The notes beneath the pieces were generated by a model, which saw only the letters and a list, made by a program, of their open reading frames with translations, was not told the origin of the DNA and searched no databases. This document shows, piece after piece, positions 7,314 to 15,005 of a stretch of 41,789 nt of DNA (the stretch's first letter is position 1; every line of letters begins with the position of its first letter). The position numbers and the translations under genes were made by a program. The stretch comes from Chloroflexota bacterium (GTDB taxonomy: Bacteria; Chloroflexota; Anaerolineae; UBA4142; SHND01): contig JACQWQ010000182.1 in the NCBI GenBank assembly GCA_016209205.1, forward strand, positions 1-41,789. The letters run 5' to 3'.

Positions 7314-8960
7314 ATGTCTCTTGGTTCTATCGCTCCCCTGCGCAAAGCATTTACTCAAGCCGCGCGTCCCATCGCCGTCATTGGCGCGGTGGGCGGGTTC
7401 ATCGGTGATATCATTCAACCGCTCGGCAATTTCGCGGTTTGGATTGCCGGGTTGTCGCTCGTGATCGCCATTGGCGCGTTGGTTTGGGTTATTGTTCTGC
7501 GTCGCCGCGCGGGCGAGGAAATTTGGGATACGCTCGCCGCGGGGCTGTTTGTTCTCGCGGTCGGTTCGTTCGTCGTCTTTGCGGCGTGGTCAATCATTTT
7601 TGCGGTCGGTCCCGAACGCGGTTATCTGGCGTCGAACATTGAACCGATTGCCCAGGTGCAAGCGCAGCTGCTCGGTCTGCAAAAAGATGTGACGGAGATT
7701 AAACAAACCACGCAGGTCACAGCAACGCGTGTGGCGCAGCAAAGCGATGTCCAAGTCGCGCAAGCAACCAAACAGGCAGAAGCGTTTTCCATTCAGTCTG
7801 CGGCTGCGACCGCGCAAGCCAAGGGCTTTGCCGATTTGCAGACACAATTTGCTGCCTTGCAAAAAGGTACGCTCATTGACAATCCGACCACGCCGCAGGA
7901 ATGGTACAGCAACGCGCGTTTGTATCAACTCCAAGGCGATACGGCGAAGGCCATCAAAGCGTACGAAGGATATTTTCAGTACGGGCTTGATTTCGTGGAT
8001 CCGTACTTAGAGTACGGCGATCTGGTCAAAGCCACCGACGGTATCGTGCGCGCACGCGAACGCATAAACGTCTATTACAATGCCCGCCGGGACAGTCCGA
8101 CGCTCGACCTCGTCTCGGCGCGGCTGCTCGACAATGCTTCCGACCGGCTGGCGCGTTATAGCGCGCTCGCTGCACGCGCGCCGCAGTTCGGTCCGGTGTA
8201 TTATGAGTTGGGCGCGGAATACAACCGCGCGCTCGGCGCAGCACCCACGTCTGACTTGATGAAAAAACAGACGGATGCGTACAACGCACTGTTCAAAATC
8301 GAGCAAGACGCGCAAGGGTATACGCGCTATTTCATTGACAAAGGTTTAGCGGAAAAAAATCTGGCGGACGCGCAAAGAATGTTCGACGCGTACGCCAATG
8401 CCCGCGGCGTGATGGGCAAAGTGGATGCGCTGGTTTACCAGTACAATGACGGCATGATGTTCATTGTGTCTGTTTCCGAGACCGGCGTGAAGAAACTCTT
8501 GTTCGAGCTTGACAATCCCAAACCCGCGCGCGCGACCGGCATGATTACCGCGACGGGAACGCCGAACATGAGCATCGGCAAAATTCCGCTGCCCGTCGGC
8601 AAACACACGTTGTATTTGCAGTACATTGATGCGAATGACACGCCAAGCCAAGTGTTTGAAAAGGAATTTCTCGTGCGCCAGGTGTTTGCAACGTTTCAAC
8701 AGCAGCCCCTTGATTTTTCCACCAACACCTTTTCCGGCGCCTTTCTGACAGGAGTCACCGGCGCCAAGTTCGAGGATCTGTTCACGTATCGTTGGAGCGT
8801 TGATTCGGATGCGTTGGATCAATCCAAGTTGGGAGGGGGCATGTTTTCCATCGAAGTCAAAGGGCTCACGGCAGGCGACCATGTACTATACTTGCAAGCT
8901 GCCACGCAGGATGGCAGCAAGACGTACGAGATGGAAAAAATTCCATTTGTGGTAAAGTAG
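7314..8960 (+). CDS. Membrane-anchored protein with TPR-like and beta-rich domains, function unknown
   Basis: 548 residues; ribosome-binding site AAGGAGG at 7302-7308. Two hydrophobic segments (about 43-60 and 75-98) place the N-terminus in the membrane. Residues ~105-185 are a Gln/Ala-rich coiled coil. A TPR-like motif follows (WYSNARLYQLQGDTAKAIKAYEGYFQ). The C-terminal third has two similar beta-rich units, each ending in a turn plus strand (PLPVGKHTLYLQYID and GLTAGDHVLYLQAATQDG), resembling Ig-like or bacterial cadherin-like repeats. I do not recognise the family. It stands alone behind its own promoter. Confidence 0.65.
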   Translation: MSLGSIAPLRKAFTQAARPIAVIGAVGGFIGDIIQPLGNFAVWIAGLSLVIAIGALVWVIVLRRRAGEEIWDTLAAGLFVLAVGSFVVFAAWSIIFAVGPERGYLASNIEPIAQVQAQLLGLQKDVTEIKQTTQVTATRVAQQSDVQVAQATKQAEAFSIQSAAATAQAKGFADLQTQFAALQKGTLIDNPTTPQEWYSNARLYQLQGDTAKAIKAYEGYFQYGLDFVDPYLEYGDLVKATDGIVRARERINVYYNARRDSPTLDLVSARLLDNASDRLARYSALAARAPQFGPVYYELGAEYNRALGAAPTSDLMKKQTDAYNALFKIEQDAQGYTRYFIDKGLAEKNLADAQRMFDAYANARGVMGKVDALVYQYNDGMMFIVSVSETGVKKLLFELDNPKPARATGMITATGTPNMSIGKIPLPVGKHTLYLQYIDANDTPSQVFEKEFLVRQVFATFQQQPLDFSTNTFSGAFLTGVTGAKFEDLFTYRWSVDSDALDQSKLGGGMFSIEVKGLTAGDHVLYLQAATQDGSKTYEMEKIPFVVK

Positions 8961-9008
8961 GTTGGAATTTGCTCCGAACATTTGTCCCGGGCAAACCCTA
9001 TTTGTTAC

Positions 9009-9094
9009 AAGGCAGTTGGACTGCCGTGAGTCCACGCGCAGTCCAGCTTGATGTAAGGCAGTTGGACTGCCGTGAGTCCACGCGCAGTCCAACT
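9009..9094. repeat. Two 46-bp-spaced copies of a hairpin repeat
   Basis: A 37-base sequence beginning AAGGCAGTTGGACTGCCGTG occurs at 9009 and again at 9055. The second copy forms a clean hairpin: GCAGTTGGACTG pairs with CAGTCCAACTGC. The related string CAGCAGTCCAACTGCTG lies at 19365-19381. The spacer 8961-9120 holds nothing else. Confidence 0.75.
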
Positions 9095-9171
9095 GCGCTC
9101 TAACATTACCTTACACGGGCATGGAAGCTGCAAGTCGGGGCAAACGGTTGCGCGGTGAAAGCGAGGCAAGA

Positions 9172-9498
9172 ATGTTGGTCTTTGAAAAAGAACAAGTCCC
9201 GTTGCACTATGACAAGTACGGCGCGGTGCGGGTCATTGGCTCGCGTGTTACGCTGGATACGATCGTCAGTTTCTTTGAACAGGGCGAATCGCCAGAAGAG
9301 ATTGTGGACGGCTTTCCGACGCTGCGGCGCGCCGATGTCTATGCCATCGTGAGTTATTATCTGAAAAACAAAACGGCCGTCCGCGCGTATTTGCGCGAGC
9401 GTGAAAAAAGAGCCAAAACGCTCCGCAAAAAAGTGGAGACGCGTTCCAATACGCGGGACTTGAAAAAGCGGTTATTAGCGCGCCAGACGGCAAAATGA
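9172..9498 (+). CDS. DUF433 family protein (antitoxin-like)
   Basis: The motif YGAVRVIGSRVTLDTIVSFFEQG followed by SPEEIVDGFPTLRRADVYAIVSYYLKN is typical of DUF433, a small winged-helix-like domain that commonly pairs with a PIN-like DUF5615 toxin. A basic C-terminal tail of ~35 residues follows the domain. I prefer the ATG at 9172, where the domain starts; an alternative ATG at 9121 has no ribosome-binding site. No DUF5615 partner is next to it, so it is either an orphan or works with the adjacent antitoxin-like gene. Confidence 0.7.
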   Translation: MLVFEKEQVPLHYDKYGAVRVIGSRVTLDTIVSFFEQGESPEEIVDGFPTLRRADVYAIVSYYLKNKTAVRAYLREREKRAKTLRKKVETRSNTRDLKKRLLARQTAK

Positions 9499-9529
9499 GA
9501 GCTGGACACCAAGAAGGGAGCTAAGGTAA

Positions 9530-9772
9530 ATGACCACACAGACTTATCACCAAGTGATTATCGAGGGGATGCGAGACCGTCCAACAGATGCGCTCGCTGA
9601 AATTCTGGACTTTGTTCTCTTTCTTCGGAAGCGAACGTTTGACCGCGAGGCATTCGAGCGTGAAATGCAGGATGTTCTGTTACATGCTGAATTATCAGAG
9701 CAAAGCCGGGCGGAACAAACCCATTTGGAAAAGGAGTTTGAAGGGTATGCGCAACAATTCCCGCGCGAATGA
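9530..9772 (+). CDS. DUF2281-like small antitoxin
   Basis: 80 residues. MTTQTYHQVIIEGMRDRPTD followed by ALAEILDFVLFLRKR resembles DUF2281-type antitoxins (the ...LPPEALREVLDFIEFLK core). An AAGGGAG ribosome-binding site lies 10 bases before the ATG. It overlaps the first codons of a PIN-domain frame starting at 9749, as expected for an antitoxin-toxin pair, but that toxin is broken. Confidence 0.6.
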   Translation: MTTQTYHQVIIEGMRDRPTDALAEILDFVLFLRKRTFDREAFEREMQDVLLHAELSEQSRAEQTHLEKEFEGYAQQFPRE

Positions 9773-10011
9773 ATATGCCGCCGACACAGTCGCTGTAATC
9801 TTACGCATGGAAAACCGCAAAATGGGAATTTTCGAATATTCACGAACAACCACTGGACAGCGTGATTGTGGACGCTGCGGCGCAAATCACAGATGTGGAT
9901 GAATTGCACGATCGTTTGATTGCAGCAGTCGCGCGCCATTTCAATGTGCCTCTCATCACGAATGATCGCGCCCTTCAAGCATCGTCGTTCATTAAAACGA
10001 TCTGGGACTGA
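9749..10011 (+). pseudogene. PIN-domain toxin remnant with internal deletion and frameshift
   Basis: From the ATG at 9749 the frame reads ...YAADTVAVILRMENRKM, the normal PIN N-terminus with its first acidic residue. It then loses register. From about 9820 a different frame reads WEFSNIHEQPLDSVIVDAAA, then ELHDRLIAAVARHF and LITNDRALQASSFIKTIWD, ending at TGA 10009-10011: the normal PIN C-terminal half with its Asp residues. About 50 central residues expected between the halves are absent. The junction lies near 9815-9830. This is a decayed toxin of a type II module, leaving the antitoxin unopposed. Confidence 0.75.
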
Positions 10012-10025
10012 GACAAGGAGTTTCC

Positions 10026-10238
10026 ATGAATCTCATCGTCGAAATCAAGACCGAAGATGGCAAGCCGATTTCCGTGCTGGTCGCCGCGCCGAAAAATTTC
10101 AAGACCGGCTCGCGCGGGTATCACGGGCAAGGCAAAATTGAAATTGACGGCAAACGCTATCAAACCCAAGTGCAGTTGGTCGAAATCGGCAGCAAGAATG
10201 CACCGGCGGAGGAAAAAACGAATGACGAATCCGCGTGA
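10026..10238 (+). CDS. Small hypothetical protein
   Basis: 70 residues (MNLIVEIKTEDGKPISVLVA...), with a consensus-like CAAGGAG site before the ATG. Predicted mostly beta with a basic centre (KNFKTGSRGYHGQGKIEIDGKRYQTQVQLVEIG) and an acidic tail; no signal peptide. The family is not recognised. Its 3' end overlaps the start of the lipoprotein gene by 17 bases, so the two are probably co-translated. Confidence 0.6.
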   Translation: MNLIVEIKTEDGKPISVLVAAPKNFKTGSRGYHGQGKIEIDGKRYQTQVQLVEIGSKNAPAEEKTNDESA

Positions 10239-10929
10239 GGTGATGCGGCGCGGCGTCGTTTTGATTTTTTGCCTCTGGATTTTTGGCGGCGCGGTCGGCT
10301 GCACGCCGACCGCGCCCGCGCTGCCCACGGTGATTTCCAACGCGCCGACGGTGCTTGTACCGTTCACGCCGAACGCGCCCAATCTCCAATTGCCCACGCT
10401 GTTGCCCACTGTGCTTGTGCCGACCGCGGCAACGGCAACGTCCGTGGTCATCGTTGTCACGGCAACGCCTTCGCCGACGCCGACGGCAACGCTTGCCTCC
10501 GTGCGCGCGCCCACAAAACCGCGCGCCACCGCGACGCCCGCCGAAACCGCGACGCTGTTCCCCGAAGGCATTCCCAAAGTATATGTCACTGCGCTGCGTG
10601 TCGAACCAACTACGCCGAAAGCCGCCGAAGGGGGAACCTTTTTCGTGACGTTTCAAAACTTGAGTGGTCGAGACGACGGGTATAATTGGGCTGTTGAAAT
10701 CTGGGATGTGGAAAATACCAAACGCCCGTTTGGCTTGACGACGCCGCAAAATTCACCCATGCCCGTTGGTGTGAGTAATCTCAACTCGACTGGTTGGACG
10801 GTCAAGGGTTTGGGTGAATGTCATGGCTATCGCGCACGCGTCGTCGCGCGTGACGACGAAGACAATCGCAGCACGTTTATCCAACCCGATGGCAGTATCT
10901 TGTGGTTGGACTTTACTGTTTGTCCTTGA
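10222..10929 (+). CDS. Lipoprotein with Pro/Thr-rich stalk and beta-sandwich-like domain
   Basis: From the ATG at 10222 (235 residues): basic N-terminus, hydrophobic stretch and lipobox-like GGAVGC, so probably lipid-anchored at Cys27. Residues ~28-110 are a Pro/Thr/Ala-rich linker (VTATPSPTPTATL). The C-terminal domain (VYVTALRVEPTTPKAAEGGT ... WLDFTVCP) resembles Ig-like CARDB-type folds. The next gene encodes a paralogous domain ending WIDLSVCP. GGAGG lies 10 bases upstream of the ATG at 10222; an alternative ATG at 10243 would still leave the signal intact. Function unknown; an extracellular binding or scaffold role is a guess. Confidence 0.65.
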   Translation: MTNPREVMRRGVVLIFCLWIFGGAVGCTPTAPALPTVISNAPTVLVPFTPNAPNLQLPTLLPTVLVPTAATATSVVIVVTATPSPTPTATLASVRAPTKPRATATPAETATLFPEGIPKVYVTALRVEPTTPKAAEGGTFFVTFQNLSGRDDGYNWAVEIWDVENTKRPFGLTTPQNSPMPVGVSNLNSTGWTVKGLGECHGYRARVVARDDEDNRSTFIQPDGSILWLDFTVCP

Positions 10930-10940
10930 AAGCCAAACCG

Positions 10941-10974
10941 CGTCACCCGTCACCCGTCACCCGTCACCCGTCAC
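10941..10974. repeat. 7-bp tandem repeat in spacer
   Basis: CGTCACC is repeated nearly five times directly before the ribosome-binding site of the next gene. The same string occurs inside the Lhr helicase gene near 39277-39290, where it is translated. Confidence 0.8.
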
Positions 10975-10994
10975 TTTTCCCACAAGGAGGAATC

Positions 10995-11822
10995 ATGGAA
11001 CTCGAAAAGCTACGCGCGCAAGAACCGGAAAGCGGCGATCCGTTTCGCGGGAATCGCTGGTTTCGCATTGCCATCATTGCCCTCGGCGTGCTTGCCGTTA
11101 TTGGCGTGTTGGTGTTTTTGTTGCTCATTCTCGGTTTCTGTGCGCCGAATCGTCAAGCCGCGAATCCGACGCCAACCATCGAAGCCACTGCCGTCGTCAT
11201 CGTCGTAACGCAACCGCCCGCGACAGGCGTTGCGACCGAACCCACCACCGCGTCGGCTACTGCAACGCTGGTGTTGGCTGCGCCCACTTTGAGCGCTACA
11301 GCTCTCGCGCCAGCCACCACAGTTTTGCCCGCCGCAACGAGCCCATCAACTCAACCCGCTGCGACGGCGACAAGCGCCAGTGCACCGCCAACCCAAGCAG
11401 GGTCTACAACGAGCGGCAGAAGATTGCCAACGCCTAGTATCACGCCGCCGCCTCCGAGTCCGCTCACCGGCTTGTCTATCGCGGGCTTGCGCTATGAGCC
11501 GCCGCGTCCGGTGCGCAACGATCCGGTCTATTTTTTCGCGACCATCACGAATCGAACCGGCCAAGATCAAAATTATCCGGTGTGCGCCGATGTGTTTTTG
11601 CCCGGGCGCAAGAATCCCCTCGGCACGACGGACTGCAATATGGTGACGATGGTGCCGGGCACCGCGGAAATTCCGATTGGGTTTTGGATTGGCACGGGCA
11701 TCAAGGAATGTATTCCACTGCGCGCGCGCGTCGTCATGCGCGAACAAGGCGGCGAACTCCGCATCCCGTTTACCACCGACAAAGGCGCCGAGTTCTGGAT
11801 TGATTTGAGTGTATGTCCGTGA
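10995..11822 (+). CDS. Membrane-anchored Pro/Thr-rich protein, paralogue of the preceding lipoprotein
   Basis: 275 residues from the ATG at 10995, which follows AAGGAGG. One transmembrane helix (about residues 20-44, IAIIALGVLAVIGVLVFLLL) after a cytoplasmic, charged N-terminus; then a ~110-residue Thr/Pro/Ala linker; then a C-terminal domain beginning LSIAGLRYEPPRPVRNDPVY and ending FWIDLSVCP. The domain aligns with that of the upstream lipoprotein (LRVEP / LRYEP, FVTFQNLSG / FATITNRTG, WLDFTVCP / WIDLSVCP), indicating tandem duplication with a change of membrane anchor. A conserved Cys pair near the C-terminus may be disulphide-bonded. Confidence 0.65.
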   Translation: MELEKLRAQEPESGDPFRGNRWFRIAIIALGVLAVIGVLVFLLLILGFCAPNRQAANPTPTIEATAVVIVVTQPPATGVATEPTTASATATLVLAAPTLSATALAPATTVLPAATSPSTQPAATATSASAPPTQAGSTTSGRRLPTPSITPPPPSPLTGLSIAGLRYEPPRPVRNDPVYFFATITNRTGQDQNYPVCADVFLPGRKNPLGTTDCNMVTMVPGTAEIPIGFWIGTGIKECIPLRARVVMREQGGELRIPFTTDKGAEFWIDLSVCP

Positions 11823-11832
11823 GGGAGAACCC

Positions 11833-12336
11833 ATGCAGAAACAACACCTACAGCTGATCGCCCGTCTCGAAGCGAGCGCGGTCGAAGTTGCCGTAGCATC
11901 CAAGTCCGTCACCGCCGCGCAATTGAAACGCGTGCCGCGGGAAGGGGAATGGTCGCTGCACCAAGCGCTGTCCCATTTGCGCGATACCGAAGTGCAGGTC
12001 TTTGCCTATCGCGCGGCGCGCATTCTAAAAGAGACCGAGCCGCCGCTGGTCGCCAATTTCGATCAAGAAGAGTGGATGCGCGAGCATTATGTGGAGAACG
12101 AGCCGCTCAAAAAAATCGTCGCCGAGTTTCGCGCGGCGCGCCGCAAGCTGGTCAAGCTGCTGCGGAACATCAAGGACAAGGATTGGACGCGTTATGCGAT
12201 CCATCCTGAATACGGCAAAATCTCGCTCGAGTACATTGCACTGCACGCCTACAATCACACCCTCGAACATTTACGACAGTTATTGGATGCGCAAGAAGAA
12301 AACGTGTTGAACGCGGCGAATGGGCGGTTACTATGA
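11833..12336 (+). CDS. DinB-like (DinB_2) four-helix-bundle protein
   Basis: 167 residues from the ATG at 11833 (GGGAG upstream). It has the DinB superfamily pattern: EGEWSLHQALSHLRDTEVQV supplies the first metal-ligand His, and a final helix with HAYNHTLEHLRQLLD supplies the others. DinB-superfamily proteins bind divalent metal and include thiol transferases and DNA-damage-inducible proteins; substrate unknown here. The stop overlaps the start of the next gene by four bases (ATGA), so the two are coupled. Confidence 0.75.
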   Translation: MQKQHLQLIARLEASAVEVAVASKSVTAAQLKRVPREGEWSLHQALSHLRDTEVQVFAYRAARILKETEPPLVANFDQEEWMREHYVENEPLKKIVAEFRAARRKLVKLLRNIKDKDWTRYAIHPEYGKISLEYIALHAYNHTLEHLRQLLDAQEENVLNAANGRLL

Positions 12337-13106
12337 CCAAATCCGACACCTACCGCGCCCGACTCGCTGCTCTCGACGATTGGGATTCGTATCTGATGCA
12401 GCAATCGGGACTGCCCGGACCGCGCGGGAATTTGGAGCTCGTCCAAGTTGCAGCGGACATGGGCAATGAAGCGCGGTTCAAGCATTGGCTCGCGTTTGAT
12501 GCAGAACGCGCGCCGACGAACACCCCCGGTGAATTTCTCGCAGTGTGCGGCGTCGTCGGCTTGGGGCGTTTGGTGGCAGGCAACGCGAGTGTTGCCAAAA
12601 AACGCCGCCATCTGAAAACAATTCGCGCGTGCGCGTCGGATGCGCGCTGGCGCGTGCGTGAAGGCGTCGCGATGGCGTTACAGCGTTGGGGGGAGCGCGA
12701 CATGCCCGCGCTGCTCGCCGAAATGGAAACGTGGTTGGACGGAAATTTGTACGAATTGCGCGCGGTGGCTGCGGCGTTGTGCGAACCGAAACTGCTGCAT
12801 GAGGCAGCAAACGTGAAACGGGTTTTGAAAATTCTTGATGCCATTACGCGTGTGTTCGCCAAATCCAAAAACCGTACGGGCGATGATTTTATCGCGCTGA
12901 AAAAAGGATTGGCGTACTGTTGGAGCGTCGCCGTCGCGGCGTCGCCGGAGGCAGGCAAACGCGCGATGGAAAAATGGTTTGCTGCGGACGACGCGGCGGT
13001 GCGGTGGGTGATGCGCGAAAATCTGAAAAAAGACCGCCTCAAACGCATCGACGCGGCGTGGGTCCAAGTAGTAACGAATTCATTCGTTCCCCCGGCCAAC
13101 GAATGA
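12333..13106 (+). CDS. HEAT-repeat-like alpha-solenoid protein
   Basis: 257 residues, nearly all helical, with HEAT-like pairs (ACASDARWRVREGVAMALQR; YELRAVAAALCEPKLL). The spacing WRVREGVAMALQ is typical of DNA-alkylation-repeat and HEAT solenoids. No catalytic residues could be assigned. Translationally coupled to the DinB-like gene, suggesting a shared task. The last ~10 residues (VTNSFVPPANE) are encoded by a palindromic repeat, so the natural C-terminus has probably been replaced. Confidence 0.6.
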   Translation: MTKSDTYRARLAALDDWDSYLMQQSGLPGPRGNLELVQVAADMGNEARFKHWLAFDAERAPTNTPGEFLAVCGVVGLGRLVAGNASVAKKRRHLKTIRACASDARWRVREGVAMALQRWGERDMPALLAEMETWLDGNLYELRAVAAALCEPKLLHEAANVKRVLKILDAITRVFAKSKNRTGDDFIALKKGLAYCWSVAVAASPEAGKRAMEKWFAADDAAVRWVMRENLKKDRLKRIDAAWVQVVTNSFVPPANE

Positions 13107-13118
13107 ATTCGTTGCTAC
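13068..13118. repeat. Palindromic repeat supplying a stop codon
   Basis: GTAACGAATTCATTCGTT (13071-13088) pairs with 13098-13118 (AACGAATGAATTCGTTGCTAC), leaving a 9-base loop. It contains the last codons and stop of the HEAT-like gene. A REP-like element rather than a terminator, because no T-tract follows. Confidence 0.7.
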
Positions 13119-13166
13119 GAGAAAGCGCATGGATGCCGTGTGGGTCAAGCATGGGCATCAAAGAGA

Positions 13167-13175
13167 TGATATAAT
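13167..13175 (+). promoter_or_regulatory. Extended -10 promoter for the 13195 gene
   Basis: TGATATAAT is a perfect extended -10 element (TGnTATAAT). Transcription would start near 13182, leaving a very short leader that still contains the GGAGG site at 13183-13187. No good -35 is visible, as is usual for extended -10 promoters. Confidence 0.5.
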
Positions 13176-13194
13176 TTCCGCGTGGAGGACGAAT

Positions 13195-13557
13195 ATGTCT
13201 GCATTGATAGACGAACGATGGGAAGTGACTCCTCATTCCACGAGTGAAAGTGCGCGTGACGCGGCAACGGAATTTTTGCTCGATCACGTCGGGAATCAAT
13301 TGGTGGCGGGACAGCCCTACCTCATGCTTGGCGTGCTGCACGCATCCTGGATTGTGCCTGTACAATTGGCATACCCGCACACCGGCGTCATCGGCACGGT
13401 GGGTGTTTTGGCGGTAGACGATGAAACACAACGCGTGATCGGGTGGACGCCCATTGCACAAATGAAACGGGCAAGCCGGGAATTGCGCGAGAGCCGTGAA
13501 CCGGCATTGACCGAACAGTTTCACTCGTTTATGACAGCCTCCTCAACCGTAACGTGA
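13195..13557 (+). CDS. Hypothetical protein, 120 residues
   Basis: Start at the ATG at 13195 (MSALIDERWEVTPH) because of GTGGAGGA just upstream and the promoter before it; earlier in-frame codons give an unlikely N-terminus. The centre has hydrophobic, Gly-rich strands (YLMLGVLHASWIVPVQLAYP; GVIGTVGVLAVDDETQRVIG). The segment VLAVDDETQRVIGWTPIAQM resembles the conserved strand-turn of small PepSY-like or immunity-type proteins, but I do not recognise the family. No signal peptide. Confidence 0.6.
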   Translation: MSALIDERWEVTPHSTSESARDAATEFLLDHVGNQLVAGQPYLMLGVLHASWIVPVQLAYPHTGVIGTVGVLAVDDETQRVIGWTPIAQMKRASRELRESREPALTEQFHSFMTASSTVT

Positions 13558-13647
13558 AGCCCGTTCCATTTTTCCGCCAAGCGCGCCCAGAATCGTGTGT
13601 GCCTGCTTGCCTGCGAATGATCTTTGCGGTGAATGACTTGAACCATT

Positions 13648-14832
13648 ATGCTCATCATTGACGCCCATCTCGACCTCGCCTGGAATGCGATGCAGTGGAG
13701 TCGCGATTTGCTGCAAAGCGTGTACACGCTCCGTGCGCGCGAAGGTCGCATGAGCGGCGACGGGCGCGGGCAAAACACGGTCAGCTTGCCCGAGTTGCGG
13801 CGCGGGCACGTGGCGTTGTGTTTTGGCACGGTGCTCGCACGTGTCAACGAACGCGGCGTGCCGGACATTGATTATGCGTCGCCCGCGCAAGCGTACGCCG
13901 CCGCACGCGGCCATGTCGCGTACTACCACGCGCTCGCACAGCAAGGATCCATTCGGTTGATTACAAGTCGCACGCTGCTCGACGCGCATCTCGCAGAATG
14001 GGAAGCATGGGCCAAGACAAAGGATGATGCGGCACAAGGCGTCGCGAGCGGAAGGCGGAAGGATGAATGGAGTACGGGTGATTCTCCTTCATCCTTCATC
14101 CCTCATCCTTCATCCTTTGTCTCTCCTTCATCCTTCCAGACGCCGCCAACAGGTGTTGTCATCAGCATGGAATGTGCCGACCCGATTATGTTTCCCGACC
14201 AAGTGGCGGAATGGTACGACGCAGGATTGCGCCTGATCGGTCCCGGGCATTATGGGCGCGGGCGTTACGTAGGTGGCACGGGGACGGATGTCGGGTTCAA
14301 TGAGGCGGGCATTCAATTGTTGAACGCCATGGAACGCAGCGGCATAATTCTCGACGTGACGCATTTGAGCGACGAAGCGTTTTGGGAAGCGATGAGTTTG
14401 TACGACGGGCCCATTTTGGCGAGTCATCACAACTGCCGCGCGCTCGCGCCGCATCAACGTCAATTGAGCGACGAACAAATCCGCGCGCTGATTCAACGCG
14501 ACGCGGTGATTGGCGCGGCGTTCGATGTATGGATGCTGATTCCTGATTGGAGTTTTGGCAAGAGCAGCAACAAGCAAGTGACCATTGCGACGGTGGCGGA
14601 GCATATTGACCACGTGTGCCAAATCGCGGGCGACAGTTTGCACGCCGCCATCGGTTCCGATTTGGACGGCGGGTTCGGGCGCGAATCGGCGCCGTTCGAT
14701 CTCGACACGATTGCGGATGTGCAGCGTTTGGCGGAGGCGCTCACCGAGCACAATTTTGCCGACGACGATATTGCGAATGTGATGTATCAAAACTGGCTGC
14801 GCCTTTTGAGACGGGCCTGGCGCGAAGGATAA
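13648..14832 (+). CDS. Membrane dipeptidase, peptidase family M19
   Basis: 394 residues. The amidohydrolase-fold zinc motif DAHLD is at residues 5-9; further ligands and family motifs are ECADP (bridging Glu), TH in LDVTHLSDEAFW, SHHNCRAL and GSDLDGGFG. M19 enzymes hydrolyse dipeptides, often with D-amino acids at the C-terminal position. No signal peptide, so cytoplasmic. An 81-bp in-frame insertion (14057-14137), encoding a Ser/Pro/Phe-rich stretch, interrupts the protein between the first and second conserved blocks, in a region that should be a loop. No ribosome-binding site stands out before the ATG. Confidence 0.85.
   Translation: MLIIDAHLDLAWNAMQWSRDLLQSVYTLRAREGRMSGDGRGQNTVSLPELRRGHVALCFGTVLARVNERGVPDIDYASPAQAYAAARGHVAYYHALAQQGSIRLITSRTLLDAHLAEWEAWAKTKDDAAQGVASGRRKDEWSTGDSPSSFIPHPSSFVSPSSFQTPPTGVVISMECADPIMFPDQVAEWYDAGLRLIGPGHYGRGRYVGGTGTDVGFNEAGIQLLNAMERSGIILDVTHLSDEAFWEAMSLYDGPILASHHNCRALAPHQRQLSDEQIRALIQRDAVIGAAFDVWMLIPDWSFGKSSNKQVTIATVAEHIDHVCQIAGDSLHAAIGSDLDGGFGRESAPFDLDTIADVQRLAEALTEHNFADDDIANVMYQNWLRLLRRAWREG
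14057..14137. repeat. 81-bp palindrome-ended repeat inserted in frame in the dipeptidase gene
   Basis: Ends GGAAGGATGAA (14057-14067) and TTCATCCTTCC (14127-14137) are perfect inverted repeats; between them TTCATCC recurs several times. The length is exactly 27 codons and has no stop, encoding PSSF-type repeats (SPSSFIPHPSSFVSPSSF). Homologous dipeptidases have no such segment. Confidence 0.7.
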
Positions 14833-14843
14833 CCATGCCCCAC

Positions 14844-14871
14844 TTGGCAAATTGACACGAATGTGTATAAT
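14844..14871 (+). promoter_or_regulatory. Predicted promoter for leader RNA / nucleotidase operon
   Basis: TTGGCA (14844-14849), 16-base spacer, perfect TATAAT (14866-14871). Transcription would start near 14878. A TTGACA at 14852 is too close to this -10 to pair with it. Confidence 0.55.
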
Positions 14872-14877
14872 GCGCGC

Positions 14878-15005
14878 ACACAATTGAATCCAGTCCTCAT
14901 TCCACGGACGCATTGAAGCTTGCCTCGTCGAATTGTTCGCCCCGCGGCAAGCCGAGCGAGTGGCGTAACCGACCGTGTTAGTGGTATTGACACGGCGGTT
15001 TTTTT
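14878..15005 (+). ncRNA. Structured leader RNA or small RNA (candidate)
   Basis: Between the promoter and the intrinsic terminator lies about 128 bases with no plausible coding frame. It contains a perfect 7-bp stem (GCTTGCC 14918-14924 with GGCAAGC 14946-14952) around a 21-base loop, followed by the terminator hairpin. The arrangement promoter / structured RNA / terminator / gene is what a riboswitch, attenuator or independent small RNA looks like. I could not match it to a known riboswitch class. Confidence 0.4.
14967..15005 (+). terminator. Intrinsic terminator ahead of the 5'-nucleotidase gene
   Basis: Stem AACCG-(bulged A)-CCGTGT pairs with ACACGG-CGGTT, loop TAGTGGTATTG, followed by seven T residues (14999-15005). 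It sits about 110 bases upstream of the nucleotidase start, so it would cut off transcripts from the promoter at 14844 unless it is regulated. Confidence 0.75.

Noticed and set aside
12333..13106. HEAT-like protein as an AlkD-type DNA glycosylase
   Set aside because: The solenoid pattern is similar, but I could not identify the catalytic Asp/Trp/Arg positions, so only the fold is claimed.
14852..14871. TTGACA with TATAAT as a promoter pair
   Set aside because: Only eight bases separate the boxes; TTGGCA at 14844 gives a workable 16-base spacing instead.
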